Shown here piece after piece: positions 42,425 to 50,657 of a DNA stretch of 51,065 nt. Position 1 is the first letter of the stretch. Every line of letters begins with the position of its first letter. A model generated the notes under the pieces. That model did not search any database and was not told the origin of the DNA. It saw only the letters and a program-made list of their open reading frames with translations. Source of the stretch: a bacterium (lineage in GTDB: Bacteria > JACRDZ01 > JAQUKH01); the NCBI GenBank assembly GCA_028719205.1, contig JAQUKH010000018.1, positions 1 through 51,065 of the forward strand, written 5' to 3'. A program made the position numbers and the translations under genes.

Positions 42425-42769
42425 ATGAACGATGATGAAAGAAAAAACCTGATTGATATTCTTCACGCGACGGAGGAGATACAAAGTTTTACACATAAAA
42501 TGGATTACAAAGGATATCACAACAGTCCGATAACACAACGGGCAGTCGAGAGAAATTTCGAAATTATTGGAAACTCTCTTGAAAGAATCAAGCAAATTGA
42601 CGGAGAATCAATATCAAAGGTTTCAGAATATCATCGGATTATGGAATTCAGCAATATTTTAATACATGGGTACAATATCGATGAGAAGATAGTTTGGAAT
42701 GCAGTTGTAAATCATTTGCCGCTTCTGCTTAAAAGGATAAATGAGATTTTAGAGCCCTCGCTGGAATAG
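42425..42769 (+). CDS. HepT-like (DUF86) protein lacking the catalytic Arg
   Basis: From ATG 42425 (AAGGA upstream) this encodes 114 residues with the HepT/DUF86 pattern: TQRAVERNFEIIGNSLERI and the last helix FSNILIHGYNIDE. HepT proteins form toxin-antitoxin pairs with an MntA nucleotidyltransferase, and their RNase-type motif is R-x4-H-x-Y. Here His81 and Tyr83 remain, but residue 76 is Ser instead of Arg. No MntA-like gene lies beside it. The protein may be an inactive or repurposed member. A bidirectional terminator follows the gene. Confidence 0.8.
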   Translation: MNDDERKNLIDILHATEEIQSFTHKMDYKGYHNSPITQRAVERNFEIIGNSLERIKQIDGESISKVSEYHRIMEFSNILIHGYNIDEKIVWNAVVNHLPLLLKRINEILEPSLE

Positions 42770-42810
42770 AACTTTTCAACCGGATCCGCCGGATGTTTAA
42801 TTCATTAGAT

Positions 42811-42847
42811 AAAAAAGCTGCTTTATACAAAAGCAGCTTTTTTTATA
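42811..42847. terminator. Bidirectional intrinsic terminator
   Basis: AAAAAAGCTGCTTT pairs with AAAGCAGCTTTTTTT around a TATAC loop, with A-tract and T-tract on both sides. It separates the convergent HepT-like gene and the solenoid gene at 42864. Confidence 0.85.
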
Positions 42848-42863
42848 TTTTATTGAATTATGA

Positions 42864-43346
42864 TTATTTAAAGTTAAAATTTACGATCGGCAGAATATAG
42901 AAAGGATTTTTAGCTCCATTAATGTTTATCAGTCCGATCTGCAAGCCTTCCAAACTACCTGTGTTGTTCACTAAAGCCAGCTGGAAGCCTTTCATTTTAC
43001 CGGCATAATTATACCAGCCTGATTGAAAACCTACAAAATCACCCTTGGTAATATTCACGGCGCTGGCCTGCCAACCGGTAAAGTTACCTTCAACATAATT
43101 TACCAAACCCCATTGCACACCTTTAACATTTCCTTTTATTCTGTTAACAAGACCATAGTCAAGACCTGTCAAATTAGCATTAACGCCATAAATTAAGTTA
43201 ATCCTAAGGCCTTCAATTGTAGTGTCTTCACTGAATATCTGGACCGGAGTAAACAAGGAAATTTGGATCGGCTTGGTGCCAGCCGCGAAAATCTGCGTGC
43301 TTCCCATAAGAAGCAGCACCGCGATAGCAAGAAATAATTTTCTCAT
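42864..43346 (-). CDS. Secreted 15-residue-repeat (beta-solenoid-like) protein, shorter paralogue
   Basis: From ATG 43346 (AAAGGAG) this encodes 160 residues. A signal peptide covers residues 1-21. The body is built from repeats of about 15 residues of the form GxQxGxVNxxxGxFx (for instance GVQWGLVNYVEGNFT), six in all, as in the LA_2272-type surface-repeat proteins, and it ends with the conserved LPIVNFNFK. It is very similar to the protein encoded just upstream and lacks exactly two of that protein's repeats plus one residue. Exported and probably surface-located; function unknown. An in-frame start 30 bases further upstream is unlikely. Confidence 0.8.
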   Translation of the reverse strand: MRKLFLAIAVLLLMGSTQIFAAGTKPIQISLFTPVQIFSEDTTIEGLRINLIYGVNANLTGLDYGLVNRIKGNVKGVQWGLVNYVEGNFTGWQASAVNITKGDFVGFQSGWYNYAGKMKGFQLALVNNTGSLEGLQIGLININGAKNPFYILPIVNFNFK

Positions 43347-43421
43347 ATGGTTCTCCTTTCGTGTTAAATTGTTCAATAGTTAAAGCCTAGCACCATTTAA
43401 AGTAAAAAACAAGAATTATTA

Positions 43422-43997
43422 TTATTTAAAGTTAAAATTTATGATCGGCAGAATAAAGAAAGGTTGTTTTGCCCCATTTATGTTTATCAAACCGATCTGC
43501 AAACCGCTTAAGCTGTCTGTATTATTTATCAATCCAAGCTGTAATCCGTTCATTTTTCCCGCGTAATTGTATAAGAATCCCACTTGAAGACCTGTAAAAT
43601 CACCTTTCACAATATTAACAACTCCCCCCTGGGCACCACTAAAACTGCCACTTACAACATTCACAAAACCACCCTGAGATCCATCATAATTACCACCGAG
43701 AATATTCACTATACCGCTCTGCTCACCGTTAAAATCTCCTCCGACATTATTAACCAAACCGCCTTGCCCGCCTTTAAAATTTTTCTTTACACTATTAACA
43801 AGCCCAAAACTGAAACCTGTTATATTATCGTTGACACCATAAATCAGGTTAAAGCTGAATCCTTTAATTGAAGCATCTTCATTATATATTTGAACCGGGT
43901 TAAATAAAGATAACTGGATTGGTTTTGTCTCCCCCGCAAAAACCTTTGTACTCCCCATGAAAAGCAGCACCGCGAAAATTTGAAACACTTTTTTCAT
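43422..43997 (-). CDS. Secreted 15-residue-repeat (beta-solenoid-like) protein, longer paralogue
   Basis: This 191-residue protein has a signal peptide (1-21) and eight 15-residue repeats (such as GGQGGLVNNVGGDFN and GAQGGVVNIVKGDFT), ending LPIINFNFK. The period, Gly start and VN core suggest a narrow beta-solenoid or beta-helix. It is a tandem paralogue of the gene at 42864-43346, so a duplication with loss or gain of repeats took place. AAGGAG is the ribosome site. A -35/-10 candidate TTGAAA-N17-TAACAT lies upstream on the minus strand. Probably in the same transcript as its paralogue. Confidence 0.8.
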   Translation of the reverse strand: MKKVFQIFAVLLFMGSTKVFAGETKPIQLSLFNPVQIYNEDASIKGFSFNLIYGVNDNITGFSFGLVNSVKKNFKGGQGGLVNNVGGDFNGEQSGIVNILGGNYDGSQGGFVNVVSGSFSGAQGGVVNIVKGDFTGLQVGFLYNYAGKMNGLQLGLINNTDSLSGLQIGLININGAKQPFFILPIINFNFK

Positions 43998-44309
43998 TGC
44001 ATCTCCTTTTTTTTGAAATTATTTATCAGTTAAATGTTAACATTGATTGCAAACAATTTCAAGATTTTTTTGCCCATTGTATAAAATTGTATAGCCAAAT
44101 GAACCAATATGGTATATAATGTTTACTATATAAAAGCCCTGAATTGTAAAACCGCTGAGGTTTGGCATTATTAATTTTAAAATCATAACTTTCATCTCTG
44201 AATACTATAAATAAAATCCATACCCAATAATTCTCGACAAACAGATCAAAGGTTGTACAATAAAATCACTGGGATAATAAAAATTTAATGAAAGGAAGTA
44301 AAAAATAAT
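43998..44309. other. 312-base divergent non-coding region
   Basis: No gene is seen. It holds the candidate minus-strand promoter of the solenoid genes (TTGAAA-N17-TAACAT), a GTTAA-ATG-TTAAC palindrome near 44030-44042, two TATACAAT-like sites near 44076-44094, a small AAACC/GGTTT hairpin at 44149-44163 and the plus-strand promoter of the helicase gene. Regulatory sites are probable; nothing more can be said. Confidence 0.4.
44234..44261 (+). promoter_or_regulatory. Promoter TCGACA-N16-TACAAT of the helicase gene
   Basis: TCGACA at 44234-44239 and TACAAT at 44256-44261 match the promoter at 41599 in sequence and spacing, including the bases between. The helicase ATG lies 49 bases further with GAAAGGAAG as ribosome site. 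Confidence 0.55.
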
Positions 44310-45938
44310 ATGAAATCATTTAAAAACCTGGGGTTGTGTGACGCGACCCTGGAAATTCTGCAAAAAAAGGGATTTGAAGAACCTACACCGATCCAGGAAC
44401 AAACCATACCGTTCATACTTAATGAATATAAGGATATGGTCGGGCAGGCCCAGACAGGAACCGGTAAAACCGCGGCCTTCGGCCTTCCCATTATAGAACT
44501 CTTAAAGGAAAATGCAGGCACGGTACAAGTGCTTGTGCTTACTCCGACAAGGGAGCTCGCTATCCAGGTGGCTGAGGAGATCAATTCTTTAAAAGGATCG
44601 AAAAAGCTGAGTATTATTCCGGTCTATGGCGGGCAATCCATAGATATTCAATTAAGAAGCTTAAAAAGAGGCGTTGATATCGTTGTCGGCACACCCGGCA
44701 GGATAATGGATCATCTCGAGCGCCGTACCTTGAAACTTGACAAAATATCTTTTCTGGTTCTCGATGAAGCGGATGAAATGCTGAATATGGGTTTTCTTGA
44801 AGACGTTAAAACGATCATGCAAAAAATCGGGCCGGAAAAAAGGACCCTATTGTTTTCCGCAACCATGCCTGCTGAAATAATGCAAATTGCCAAAAGGTAT
44901 ATGGGCGAATATGAAGTTTTTAAAGTAACCAAAGACCAGCTTACTGTGGTCCAAACAGACCAGATATATTTTGAAGTATCAGCGGCGGATAAATTTGAAG
45001 CCCTCTGCAGGATCGTAGATATTGAAGAGAAGTTTTTCGGGCTTGTCTTTTGCAGGACAAAGATCGAAGTTGATACAATTTCAAACCGCCTGATAGAACG
45101 GGGCTATAATGCCGATGCCCTGCACGGCGATATATCCCAGCCTCAAAGGGAAAAAATACTTAATAACCTGAGAAAACATAAAATAAATATACTTGTGGCA
45201 ACCGATGTGGCAGCGAGAGGCATAGATGTTCAAAACCTCACGCATGTTATTAATTTTTCTCTCCCGCATGACCCTGAATCATATGTCCACAGGATCGGCC
45301 GTACCGGACGGGCCGGCAAAAAAGGAAGCGCTATAACATTTGTAACACCGTCAGAATACAGGAACCTGCAATTTATCATACAAAGAACAAAAACCGCCAT
45401 CCGCAAGGCTCAGTTGCCTAAGATTAAAGATGTTATTGAGGCAAAAAAACTCAGGATCAAAACTAATATCGAAGATATAGTAAAATCTCAACTTAATGAT
45501 GAATATCTTAAACTGTCCGGGGACCTTCTGAAGGACAATACACCCGAAAATATACTGGCGGCACTTCTGCAGTATTCGTTTCCTGACGAACTGAATGAGA
45601 AAAGTTATACCGAAATAAAAAATACTTTAATAAAAAATAATTTTGTTGATGACAAGGGTAAAACACGGCTGTTTGTAACACACGGCAGAAATGAAGGGCT
45701 TACACCCCAAAAATTGATCGGCCTTATCAAGGACATATGTAATATCCCTGACAGGAACATAAGGGACATACAAATCCTCGAAAAATTTTCTTTTGTCACT
45801 CTGCCCTTTCATGAAGCGGAAATATTACTGTCCCGCTTTTCGGAAAGACAACAAAGATCCGGATTATTTATAACAAAAGCAAAAACAGACAGAGATAAAG
45901 GTAAAGACACAAATTTCAAACCAAGAAATAGAAGATAA
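44310..45938 (+). CDS. deaD: DEAD-box ATP-dependent RNA helicase with DbpA domain
   Basis: This 542-residue helicase has the Q motif (PTPIQEQTIPFIL), Walker A AQTGTGKT, PTRELA, TPGRIMDHL, the DEAD box VLDEADEML, SAT (FSATMP), and HRIGRTGRAGKKG. A C-terminal DbpA-type RNA-binding domain lies at about 455-525. It unwinds structured RNA, in ribosome assembly or cold adaptation. The C-terminus is basic. The S4-domain gene follows after 18 bases, so RNA-related genes are grouped here. Start chosen by family alignment and ribosome site. Confidence 0.95.
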   Translation: MKSFKNLGLCDATLEILQKKGFEEPTPIQEQTIPFILNEYKDMVGQAQTGTGKTAAFGLPIIELLKENAGTVQVLVLTPTRELAIQVAEEINSLKGSKKLSIIPVYGGQSIDIQLRSLKRGVDIVVGTPGRIMDHLERRTLKLDKISFLVLDEADEMLNMGFLEDVKTIMQKIGPEKRTLLFSATMPAEIMQIAKRYMGEYEVFKVTKDQLTVVQTDQIYFEVSAADKFEALCRIVDIEEKFFGLVFCRTKIEVDTISNRLIERGYNADALHGDISQPQREKILNNLRKHKINILVATDVAARGIDVQNLTHVINFSLPHDPESYVHRIGRTGRAGKKGSAITFVTPSEYRNLQFIIQRTKTAIRKAQLPKIKDVIEAKKLRIKTNIEDIVKSQLNDEYLKLSGDLLKDNTPENILAALLQYSFPDELNEKSYTEIKNTLIKNNFVDDKGKTRLFVTHGRNEGLTPQKLIGLIKDICNIPDRNIRDIQILEKFSFVTLPFHEAEILLSRFSERQQRSGLFITKAKTDRDKGKDTNFKPRNRR

Positions 45939-45956
45939 TAAATAAGGACACAAGAT

Positions 45957-46202
45957 ATGACTTCAAATGAGTCCCCTGTTAATAGGATAGTAGAGATCAA
46001 TGTTGAACCTGTTGAACTTTGTAAAATTTTAAAGTTCGAAAATATGGTTCAAAGCGGCGGCGAAGCTAAATTTGTCATTTCAGAGGGTTTAGTCCGTCTG
46101 AATGGTGAAGTTGAAACAAGAAAAAGGAAAAAAATTTTCGCGGGCGATATTATTGAATACAAAGGAGAGAAACTTAAAATTGCCAGGAAAATCAAGCCCT
46201 GA
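45957..46202 (+). CDS. S4-domain RNA-binding protein (YbcJ-like)
   Basis: This 81-residue protein is mainly an S4 domain: LCKILKFENMVQSGGEAKFV, GLVRLNGEVETRKRKKIFAG and IIEYKGEKLKI. Such small S4 proteins bind structured RNA. It follows the DEAD-box helicase gene by 18 bases (co-transcribed), and the downstream methyltransferase gene probably starts inside its last codons. The ribosome site before the ATG is poor (AAGGACAC). Confidence 0.88.
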   Translation: MTSNESPVNRIVEINVEPVELCKILKFENMVQSGGEAKFVISEGLVRLNGEVETRKRKKIFAGDIIEYKGEKLKIARKIKP

Positions 46203-46836
46203 AACAGCCTGCGTATTATGCGGCGGATCTGATATCGTCTTCCTTTTTAAGGATAAACGCAGAGAATATCTAAAGTGCCTGTCATGCGACCTGGTGTTTG
46301 TTCCTCCAGATCAACACCTTACCCCTGAAGAGGAATTAAAAAGATACAGCCTGCACCAGAACAATCCTGAAGATGAGGGATATAATAAATTTCTGAAAAG
46401 AATGTTTAATCCGCTAAATACTCTTATACCTTCCGGCAGTTACGGCCTGGATTTTGGTTCAGGGCCAAATCCAGTTTTGAGCAGGATGTTTATTGAACGC
46501 GGCCATAAAATGGAGATCTATGACCCTTTTTATGCTAAAGACCGTTCGGTATTCAACAAAAAATATGATTTTATAACCGCGACAGAGGTCGTTGAACATT
46601 TATTTGATCCGCAAAAGGAACTGGACCTTTTATGGTCATGCCTTAAACCCGGCGGATCTCTGGGGATTATGACCAGACTATTATCAAATGAAGATGTTTT
46701 CACGAATTGGTACTATAAAGAAGATAGTAGCCACATCGCTTTTTTTTCCAAAAAAAGTTTTATCTGGTTAGAAAAAAGATGGAATTCAACTCCAAATTTT
46801 ATAGGAGATGATATTATAATTTTTCGTAAGCATTAG
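46180..46836 (+). CDS. Class I SAM-dependent methyltransferase with zinc ribbon
   Basis: From TTG 46180 the product has 218 residues. A zinc ribbon CVLCGGSD...CLSCDLVF covers residues 13-45; the SAM-binding motif YGLDFGSGPNPVLSRMF follows near 85, then YDFITATEVVEHL and LKPGGSLGIMT, typical of the small-molecule or cell-surface methyltransferase-11 type. The start is chosen because TTG 46180 has AAAGGAGAG about 9-14 bases upstream, inside the S4 gene; an ATG at 46102 would translate the S4 sequence in another frame. The 3' end overlaps the convergent RNA methyltransferase gene by 4 bases. Substrate unknown. Confidence 0.78.
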   Translation: MPGKSSPETACVLCGGSDIVFLFKDKRREYLKCLSCDLVFVPPDQHLTPEEELKRYSLHQNNPEDEGYNKFLKRMFNPLNTLIPSGSYGLDFGSGPNPVLSRMFIERGHKMEIYDPFYAKDRSVFNKKYDFITATEVVEHLFDPQKELDLLWSCLKPGGSLGIMTRLLSNEDVFTNWYYKEDSSHIAFFSKKSFIWLEKRWNSTPNFIGDDIIIFRKH

Positions 46837-47993
46837 CCTTGATAAACAATAGAACTTATGACCTCAATATGGCTTGTCTGCGGGAACATATCGATCGGCT
46901 GGATCTTTTCCAGTTTATAACCAAAATTATTAAGAATCATAATATCCCGCGCAAATGTTGAAGGATTACAGGAAATATATATAATTTTTTTGACTTTATG
47001 ATTGCCTATTAATTTTAAGATATCCGGCTGGCAGCCCGTTCTGGGAGGATCAAGTACGATAGTATCCGGAATGGCCTTCTTCATCAATTCCGGCAATTTT
47101 TCTTCCACTTTCCCTTGTATCGAAATAAGATTATTTAGTCCATTCATTGAAGCATTCAAAGCCGTAACTTCATTTGCCTCGCGCCCTTCTTCAAATCCAT
47201 AAACCTTAGATGCCTTCTCCGCAAGGAAAACCGAAAAAAATCCCACACCCGAAAAACAATCAAAAAGGACTTCGTCCTTTTTTGCTCCGGCATATTCCAT
47301 AACTATTCCTGCCATTTTTTCAAGTAAAGACCTGTTTGTCTGGAAAAAGGAATTTATCGGCACAGAAAACCTTTGATTCAAAACCTGATAAGAAAGTATC
47401 TGCTTTTTATCTTTAATATCAGAATACACCTTGCCACCATTATCTAAAACAATACGGAACGAAGGCGGCAAGGTTTTATGCTCTTTTTTTAATTTTTTAC
47501 AGTATTCGTTTGTCTCGGGTTCTCCCAAGAGGCAATCATCCACGTCAACCAGAGTCTTATTGTCGTATGCATAAAAACCCGTTTTACTGCCAATAGAATG
47601 AAATTCCAAAAACCGCCGGTAGTTATATGTTTTTGGGGAAGGAATAACCGGTTCAGGGGATAAATCTATTTTTGCGATATGTTTAAATATCTCTCTAACT
47701 TGTTTTCTTTTTATCTCAAGCTGATGCTTATAATCAATATGCTGATACTGGCAGCCAGCGCAGACGGAAAAATATGGGCATGGCGGAATGACCCTGAAAT
47801 CGGATTTTTCCAATATCTTTAATGATTTTGCCCGTAAAAAGTTCTTTTTTGCCTCAATTACCTCAGCCTCCACAGTTTCACCATCAATAACATTCCGGAT
47901 AAATACCACACGATTCTCTGATCGCGCGACACCCTCTCCGCCAAAAGCGATAGATTCTATTTTTAGTGTTATTTTTTGTCCGATTTCCATCAT
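46833..47993 (-). CDS. rlmD: 23S rRNA (uracil-5-)-methyltransferase, RumA/RlmD type
   Basis: This 386-residue enzyme has an N-terminal TRAM domain (residues 1-60: IESIAFGGEGVARSENRVVF), a 4Fe-4S motif CPYFSVCAGC near 75-84 with a later Cys (DDC), the SAM domain (FDCFSGVGFFSVFLAE) and DPPRTGC. The catalytic motif is YISCNPSTFARD with the nucleophilic Cys. It methylates uracil in rRNA; RlmD versus RlmCD or TrmA cannot be decided. The ATG pair at 47993 follows AGGAAAA. It is convergent with the class I methyltransferase. Confidence 0.9.
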   Translation of the reverse strand: MMEIGQKITLKIESIAFGGEGVARSENRVVFIRNVIDGETVEAEVIEAKKNFLRAKSLKILEKSDFRVIPPCPYFSVCAGCQYQHIDYKHQLEIKRKQVREIFKHIAKIDLSPEPVIPSPKTYNYRRFLEFHSIGSKTGFYAYDNKTLVDVDDCLLGEPETNEYCKKLKKEHKTLPPSFRIVLDNGGKVYSDIKDKKQILSYQVLNQRFSVPINSFFQTNRSLLEKMAGIVMEYAGAKKDEVLFDCFSGVGFFSVFLAEKASKVYGFEEGREANEVTALNASMNGLNNLISIQGKVEEKLPELMKKAIPDTIVLDPPRTGCQPDILKLIGNHKVKKIIYISCNPSTFARDIMILNNFGYKLEKIQPIDMFPQTSHIEVISSIVYQG

Positions 47994-48014
47994 TTTTCCT
48001 GATTAAGTTTTATA

Positions 48015-48043
48015 TTGACGAGGTATTTTTTATATATTATAAT
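48015..48043 (+). promoter_or_regulatory. Promoter of the NapC-like cytochrome gene
   Basis: TTGACG at 48015-48020 and TATAAT at 48038-48043 are separated by 17 bases. The gene's own ribosome binding site (AAAGGGGGC) lies near 48085-48094, so this message has a normal leader. Confidence 0.75.
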
Positions 48044-48099
48044 GCCACTATTCTGAAATTGAAAGGTAAAATTTTCGTCAGAAAAAAAGGGGGCAAAAT

Positions 48100-49257
48100 A
48101 TGGGTTGGTTAAAGGAAAATCTTAAAACAGTAATTATTGTCGTAGTGGTTGGCGGCATCGTTGCCTTTTACGGAGGAATTAAGGTAGCCGATATGCCGTT
48201 CTTCTGTGGAATGCTTTGCCATGAAATGAAGCCTCATGTAGCTTCTTTAAAGGCTAATGTGCATGGGGGAAAAAATGTTATCTGTATGGACTGTCATTCG
48301 CACCAGGGATTTTTTAATCATGCCACTGAGCATATTAAATCTTTAGCTCTTTTAGGCGGCCATTTCAGTAAAGCATATTTAGAAGATGAGTTTGACCTTC
48401 ACAAAAATGTTCAGGGTTTTAATAAAGAAGAAATGGATTTTAAACACAAAAGCAAAGAAGAGCAGGATAAGATCGCTAAGGAATGTTTAAAATGCCACCC
48501 TGCACGTATGACAGGTTCCTATTTTATGGTCCAGCCTGAATTTAAAGATAAAATGATGAATGAAAATTGCCATAGATGCCATGAGGAAATTGTGAAAACC
48601 GGTGAAAAGGATATTGAAAAAGCAAAAGGTTTACTCTCCGCTGAAACAGAAAAACCGGCCATAATCGGAAATGTACATCCTATTCATATAGGGAAAGACA
48701 TTTTATGTACATCATGCCATAACCGTGTAGTTCATAGTGTTAATCCTTCTGTTATGAAATTTGGCATGGATAATTGTATGAAATGCCATAATGGAGAAAA
48801 AGCTCCAAAGGTTGAATGTAAAGGATGCCACAACGGACCGAAAAATCTTTTTGCGGGAACCGGAGCGAGGGATGTTAAAGGTTCCGCGGACTTTATGGCC
48901 GAACAGGAGTGCACTGGATGCCATAACGAAACAGAAGCCTTTAAATACAGCGATGAATTATGTACCGGATGCCACGACGAAGGATATGCTAAAACCAGAC
49001 AGGAATGGCAGTCTGCTTACGAAAATAACATGGCTAAAGCTTCTGAAGGTTATAAAGCATTGAAAGAAACCTTTGAAAAAGCAAAAGCAGAAAATAAAGT
49101 TACAGCTGAAATTGAAGAAAAATTCAAGAAGCTGGAATATAATTATGCTTTCGTTTCGATAGACAGAAGCAGAGGTGTTCATAATAGCGAATATTCAAAA
49201 AGCATATTCAGCGATATTGATACAAAGGTAAATGAAATAAAAGAGGTATTGAAATAA
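48100..49257 (+). CDS. NapC/NirT-like membrane-anchored multihaem cytochrome c
   Basis: This 385-residue protein starts with one membrane anchor (residues 9-28). The first haem site reads FCGMLCHEMKP, a C-x3-CH motif with the distal Met, the NapC/NrfH arrangement for a quinol-contacting haem. Eight CxxCH sites follow (CMDCH, CLKCH, CHRCH, CTSCH, CMKCH, CKGCH and two CTGCH), giving nine possible haems. The last 90 residues are a charged helix. It should take electrons from the quinone pool and pass them to periplasmic partners. It has its own promoter and terminator, so it is monocistronic. Confidence 0.88.
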   Translation: MGWLKENLKTVIIVVVVGGIVAFYGGIKVADMPFFCGMLCHEMKPHVASLKANVHGGKNVICMDCHSHQGFFNHATEHIKSLALLGGHFSKAYLEDEFDLHKNVQGFNKEEMDFKHKSKEEQDKIAKECLKCHPARMTGSYFMVQPEFKDKMMNENCHRCHEEIVKTGEKDIEKAKGLLSAETEKPAIIGNVHPIHIGKDILCTSCHNRVVHSVNPSVMKFGMDNCMKCHNGEKAPKVECKGCHNGPKNLFAGTGARDVKGSADFMAEQECTGCHNETEAFKYSDELCTGCHDEGYAKTRQEWQSAYENNMAKASEGYKALKETFEKAKAENKVTAEIEEKFKKLEYNYAFVSIDRSRGVHNSEYSKSIFSDIDTKVNEIKEVLK

Positions 49258-49274
49258 AATATTGATAGAGAAAC

Positions 49275-49315
49275 AAAAAGCCATCCCGATGCATATAGAT
49301 CGGGATGGCTTTTTT
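49275..49315 (+). terminator. Intrinsic terminator of the cytochrome gene
   Basis: AAAAAGCCATCCCGAT pairs perfectly with its complement ending GGATGGCTTTTT around an 8-base loop, 18 bases after the stop codon. The A- and T-tracts make it effective in both directions. Confidence 0.92.
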
Positions 49316-49321
49316 ATTTTG

Positions 49322-49367
49322 ACCTCCCCTTTGTCCCCTCCTTTGTAAGGAGGGGATTAGGGGTGGT
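49322..49367. repeat. Palindromic repeat, second copy of the ACCTCCCC family
   Basis: ACCTCCCC and GGGGTGGT (49322-49329, 49360-49367) enclose CCCCTCCTT/AAGGAGGGG. It is the same repeat as at 37545-37589, here between a terminator and the 3' end of the beta-propeller gene. Confidence 0.8.
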
Positions 49368-49376
49368 AATAAAATA

Positions 49377-50615
49377 TTAAAACCATATTAAGCTTTCAAT
49401 CTTACCTTCAAAGTTTAATGTTTTGTCCTGCCTTTTTACCTCAAAATCCAGGAAAGATATACTTGATGTATTTTTATCATTTGACCCAATTAATACTTGT
49501 TTGCCATCTATTGAAAACTGGGTAAAATCACCTTTTGCAAGTTCTGTAACTTTTGACCCGTTTAACTTCATTGTAATAATCTTACCATCGGCAGTAATAA
49601 TCATATCTTTTCCATCAGGAGAAAGAAAAAGCTGTGTAATTTTAGTATAGAGGCGTGATATGTTAACAACATTTTGGTTAAATTCAGTATAGTTAATTTG
49701 TCCGTACTTGGACATACTGATCGTTCCGGTTTTAACCGGCCTGCCGGACGGGATCATAGGTATCGCGCATATTTTTTCGCCGCCTTCCCAGGAAGTGTTC
49801 TGGATATAAAAAAGGAATTCTTCTTTTGAATCTATCACAAAAAGATTTTTCCCGGTTGATTTGGCCTGAGCGCCGTTTGTCAAACGTATCAAATTTGGAA
49901 CTTTCAAACCAATATCAAAAATACAAATTTCAGGGCTTCCTGAGTAATCGGCTAAAAAGGCTATCCCATTACCTGACGGCAAAAACTGTGGTAAATGATT
50001 TGCAGCCTTTTCCGAATTTGGGATCCTGATATCCTCTTGCGTAATGATCGCATTTTCAAAGTATTTTAAGTCACTTTCAAGAAAAATTTCAGGATAAGTC
50101 TGGTTCGGCAAATTAAATTCATAGGCAAGAAAATTTCCATCAGGGGAAAACGTACAATTATTCAAACTAAAAGGCCTTTGATATTTTGAAATATAATCAA
50201 GCTCTTTTCCGTTAATATCAATAAACGATATTTTTGATATCTGCGTCTTCTGAGTGGAACCAACCGCAGGAACCTGAATAGCAATAAACTCTCCGTTATG
50301 GGTTATTGAAGGATTCAATGATATTCCGTTTTTACTTTCGAATATCTTTTTTTGAGACAGGTCTTTTGGGTCAAGTAATACCAGACTGCGGGTTTCACCC
50401 TGGTTTAATTCAACCAAAATTTTATCGATCTTTTTAGCCGGGGCCTTGGATAAATAGTACCCCTCATTTTTGCTCTCCTGGGTTTTAACTGCCATTTTCA
50501 CAGACGTTGTCATTTGCTTAAAAGATCCTTTAGGTTTAAGATATTGATAAAATATAAAGGTGCTGACAAGAATTATCAATAAGGTAATTATTATTTCTGT
50601 AAGATATTTTTTCAT
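49377..50615 (-). CDS. Membrane-anchored WD40/TolB-like beta-propeller protein
   Basis: From ATG 50615 the product has 412 residues. An N-terminal membrane anchor or signal (residues 7-26) is followed by repeats of the PD40/TolB type: ITHNGEFIAIQVPA, FSPDGNFLAYEFNLP, LPSGNGIAFLADYSG, LSPDGKDMIITADGK and FSIDGKQVLIGSND. It should fold as a beta-propeller outside the inner membrane. The function is probably protein binding. AGGAAG precedes the ATG. The GC-rich stretch PSGRP contains the 14-base GCCTGCCGGACGGG also found in a palindromic repeat, which may be chance. Confidence 0.75.
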   Translation of the reverse strand: MKKYLTEIIITLLIILVSTFIFYQYLKPKGSFKQMTTSVKMAVKTQESKNEGYYLSKAPAKKIDKILVELNQGETRSLVLLDPKDLSQKKIFESKNGISLNPSITHNGEFIAIQVPAVGSTQKTQISKISFIDINGKELDYISKYQRPFSLNNCTFSPDGNFLAYEFNLPNQTYPEIFLESDLKYFENAIITQEDIRIPNSEKAANHLPQFLPSGNGIAFLADYSGSPEICIFDIGLKVPNLIRLTNGAQAKSTGKNLFVIDSKEEFLFYIQNTSWEGGEKICAIPMIPSGRPVKTGTISMSKYGQINYTEFNQNVVNISRLYTKITQLFLSPDGKDMIITADGKIITMKLNGSKVTELAKGDFTQFSIDGKQVLIGSNDKNTSSISFLDFEVKRQDKTLNFEGKIESLIWF

Positions 50616-50657
50616 CCTCACTTCCTTTTTAAAATTATATTTTATATTAAATGGAAC

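Noticed and set aside
46102-46179. ATG at 46102 as start of the class I methyltransferase
   Set aside because: It would read the S4-domain gene in another frame; TTG 46180 has a ribosome site and a natural zinc-ribbon start.
49739-49752. A third palindromic insertion inside the beta-propeller gene (GCCTGCCGGACGGG)
   Set aside because: Only a 14-base match without the flanking arms; it may be chance.
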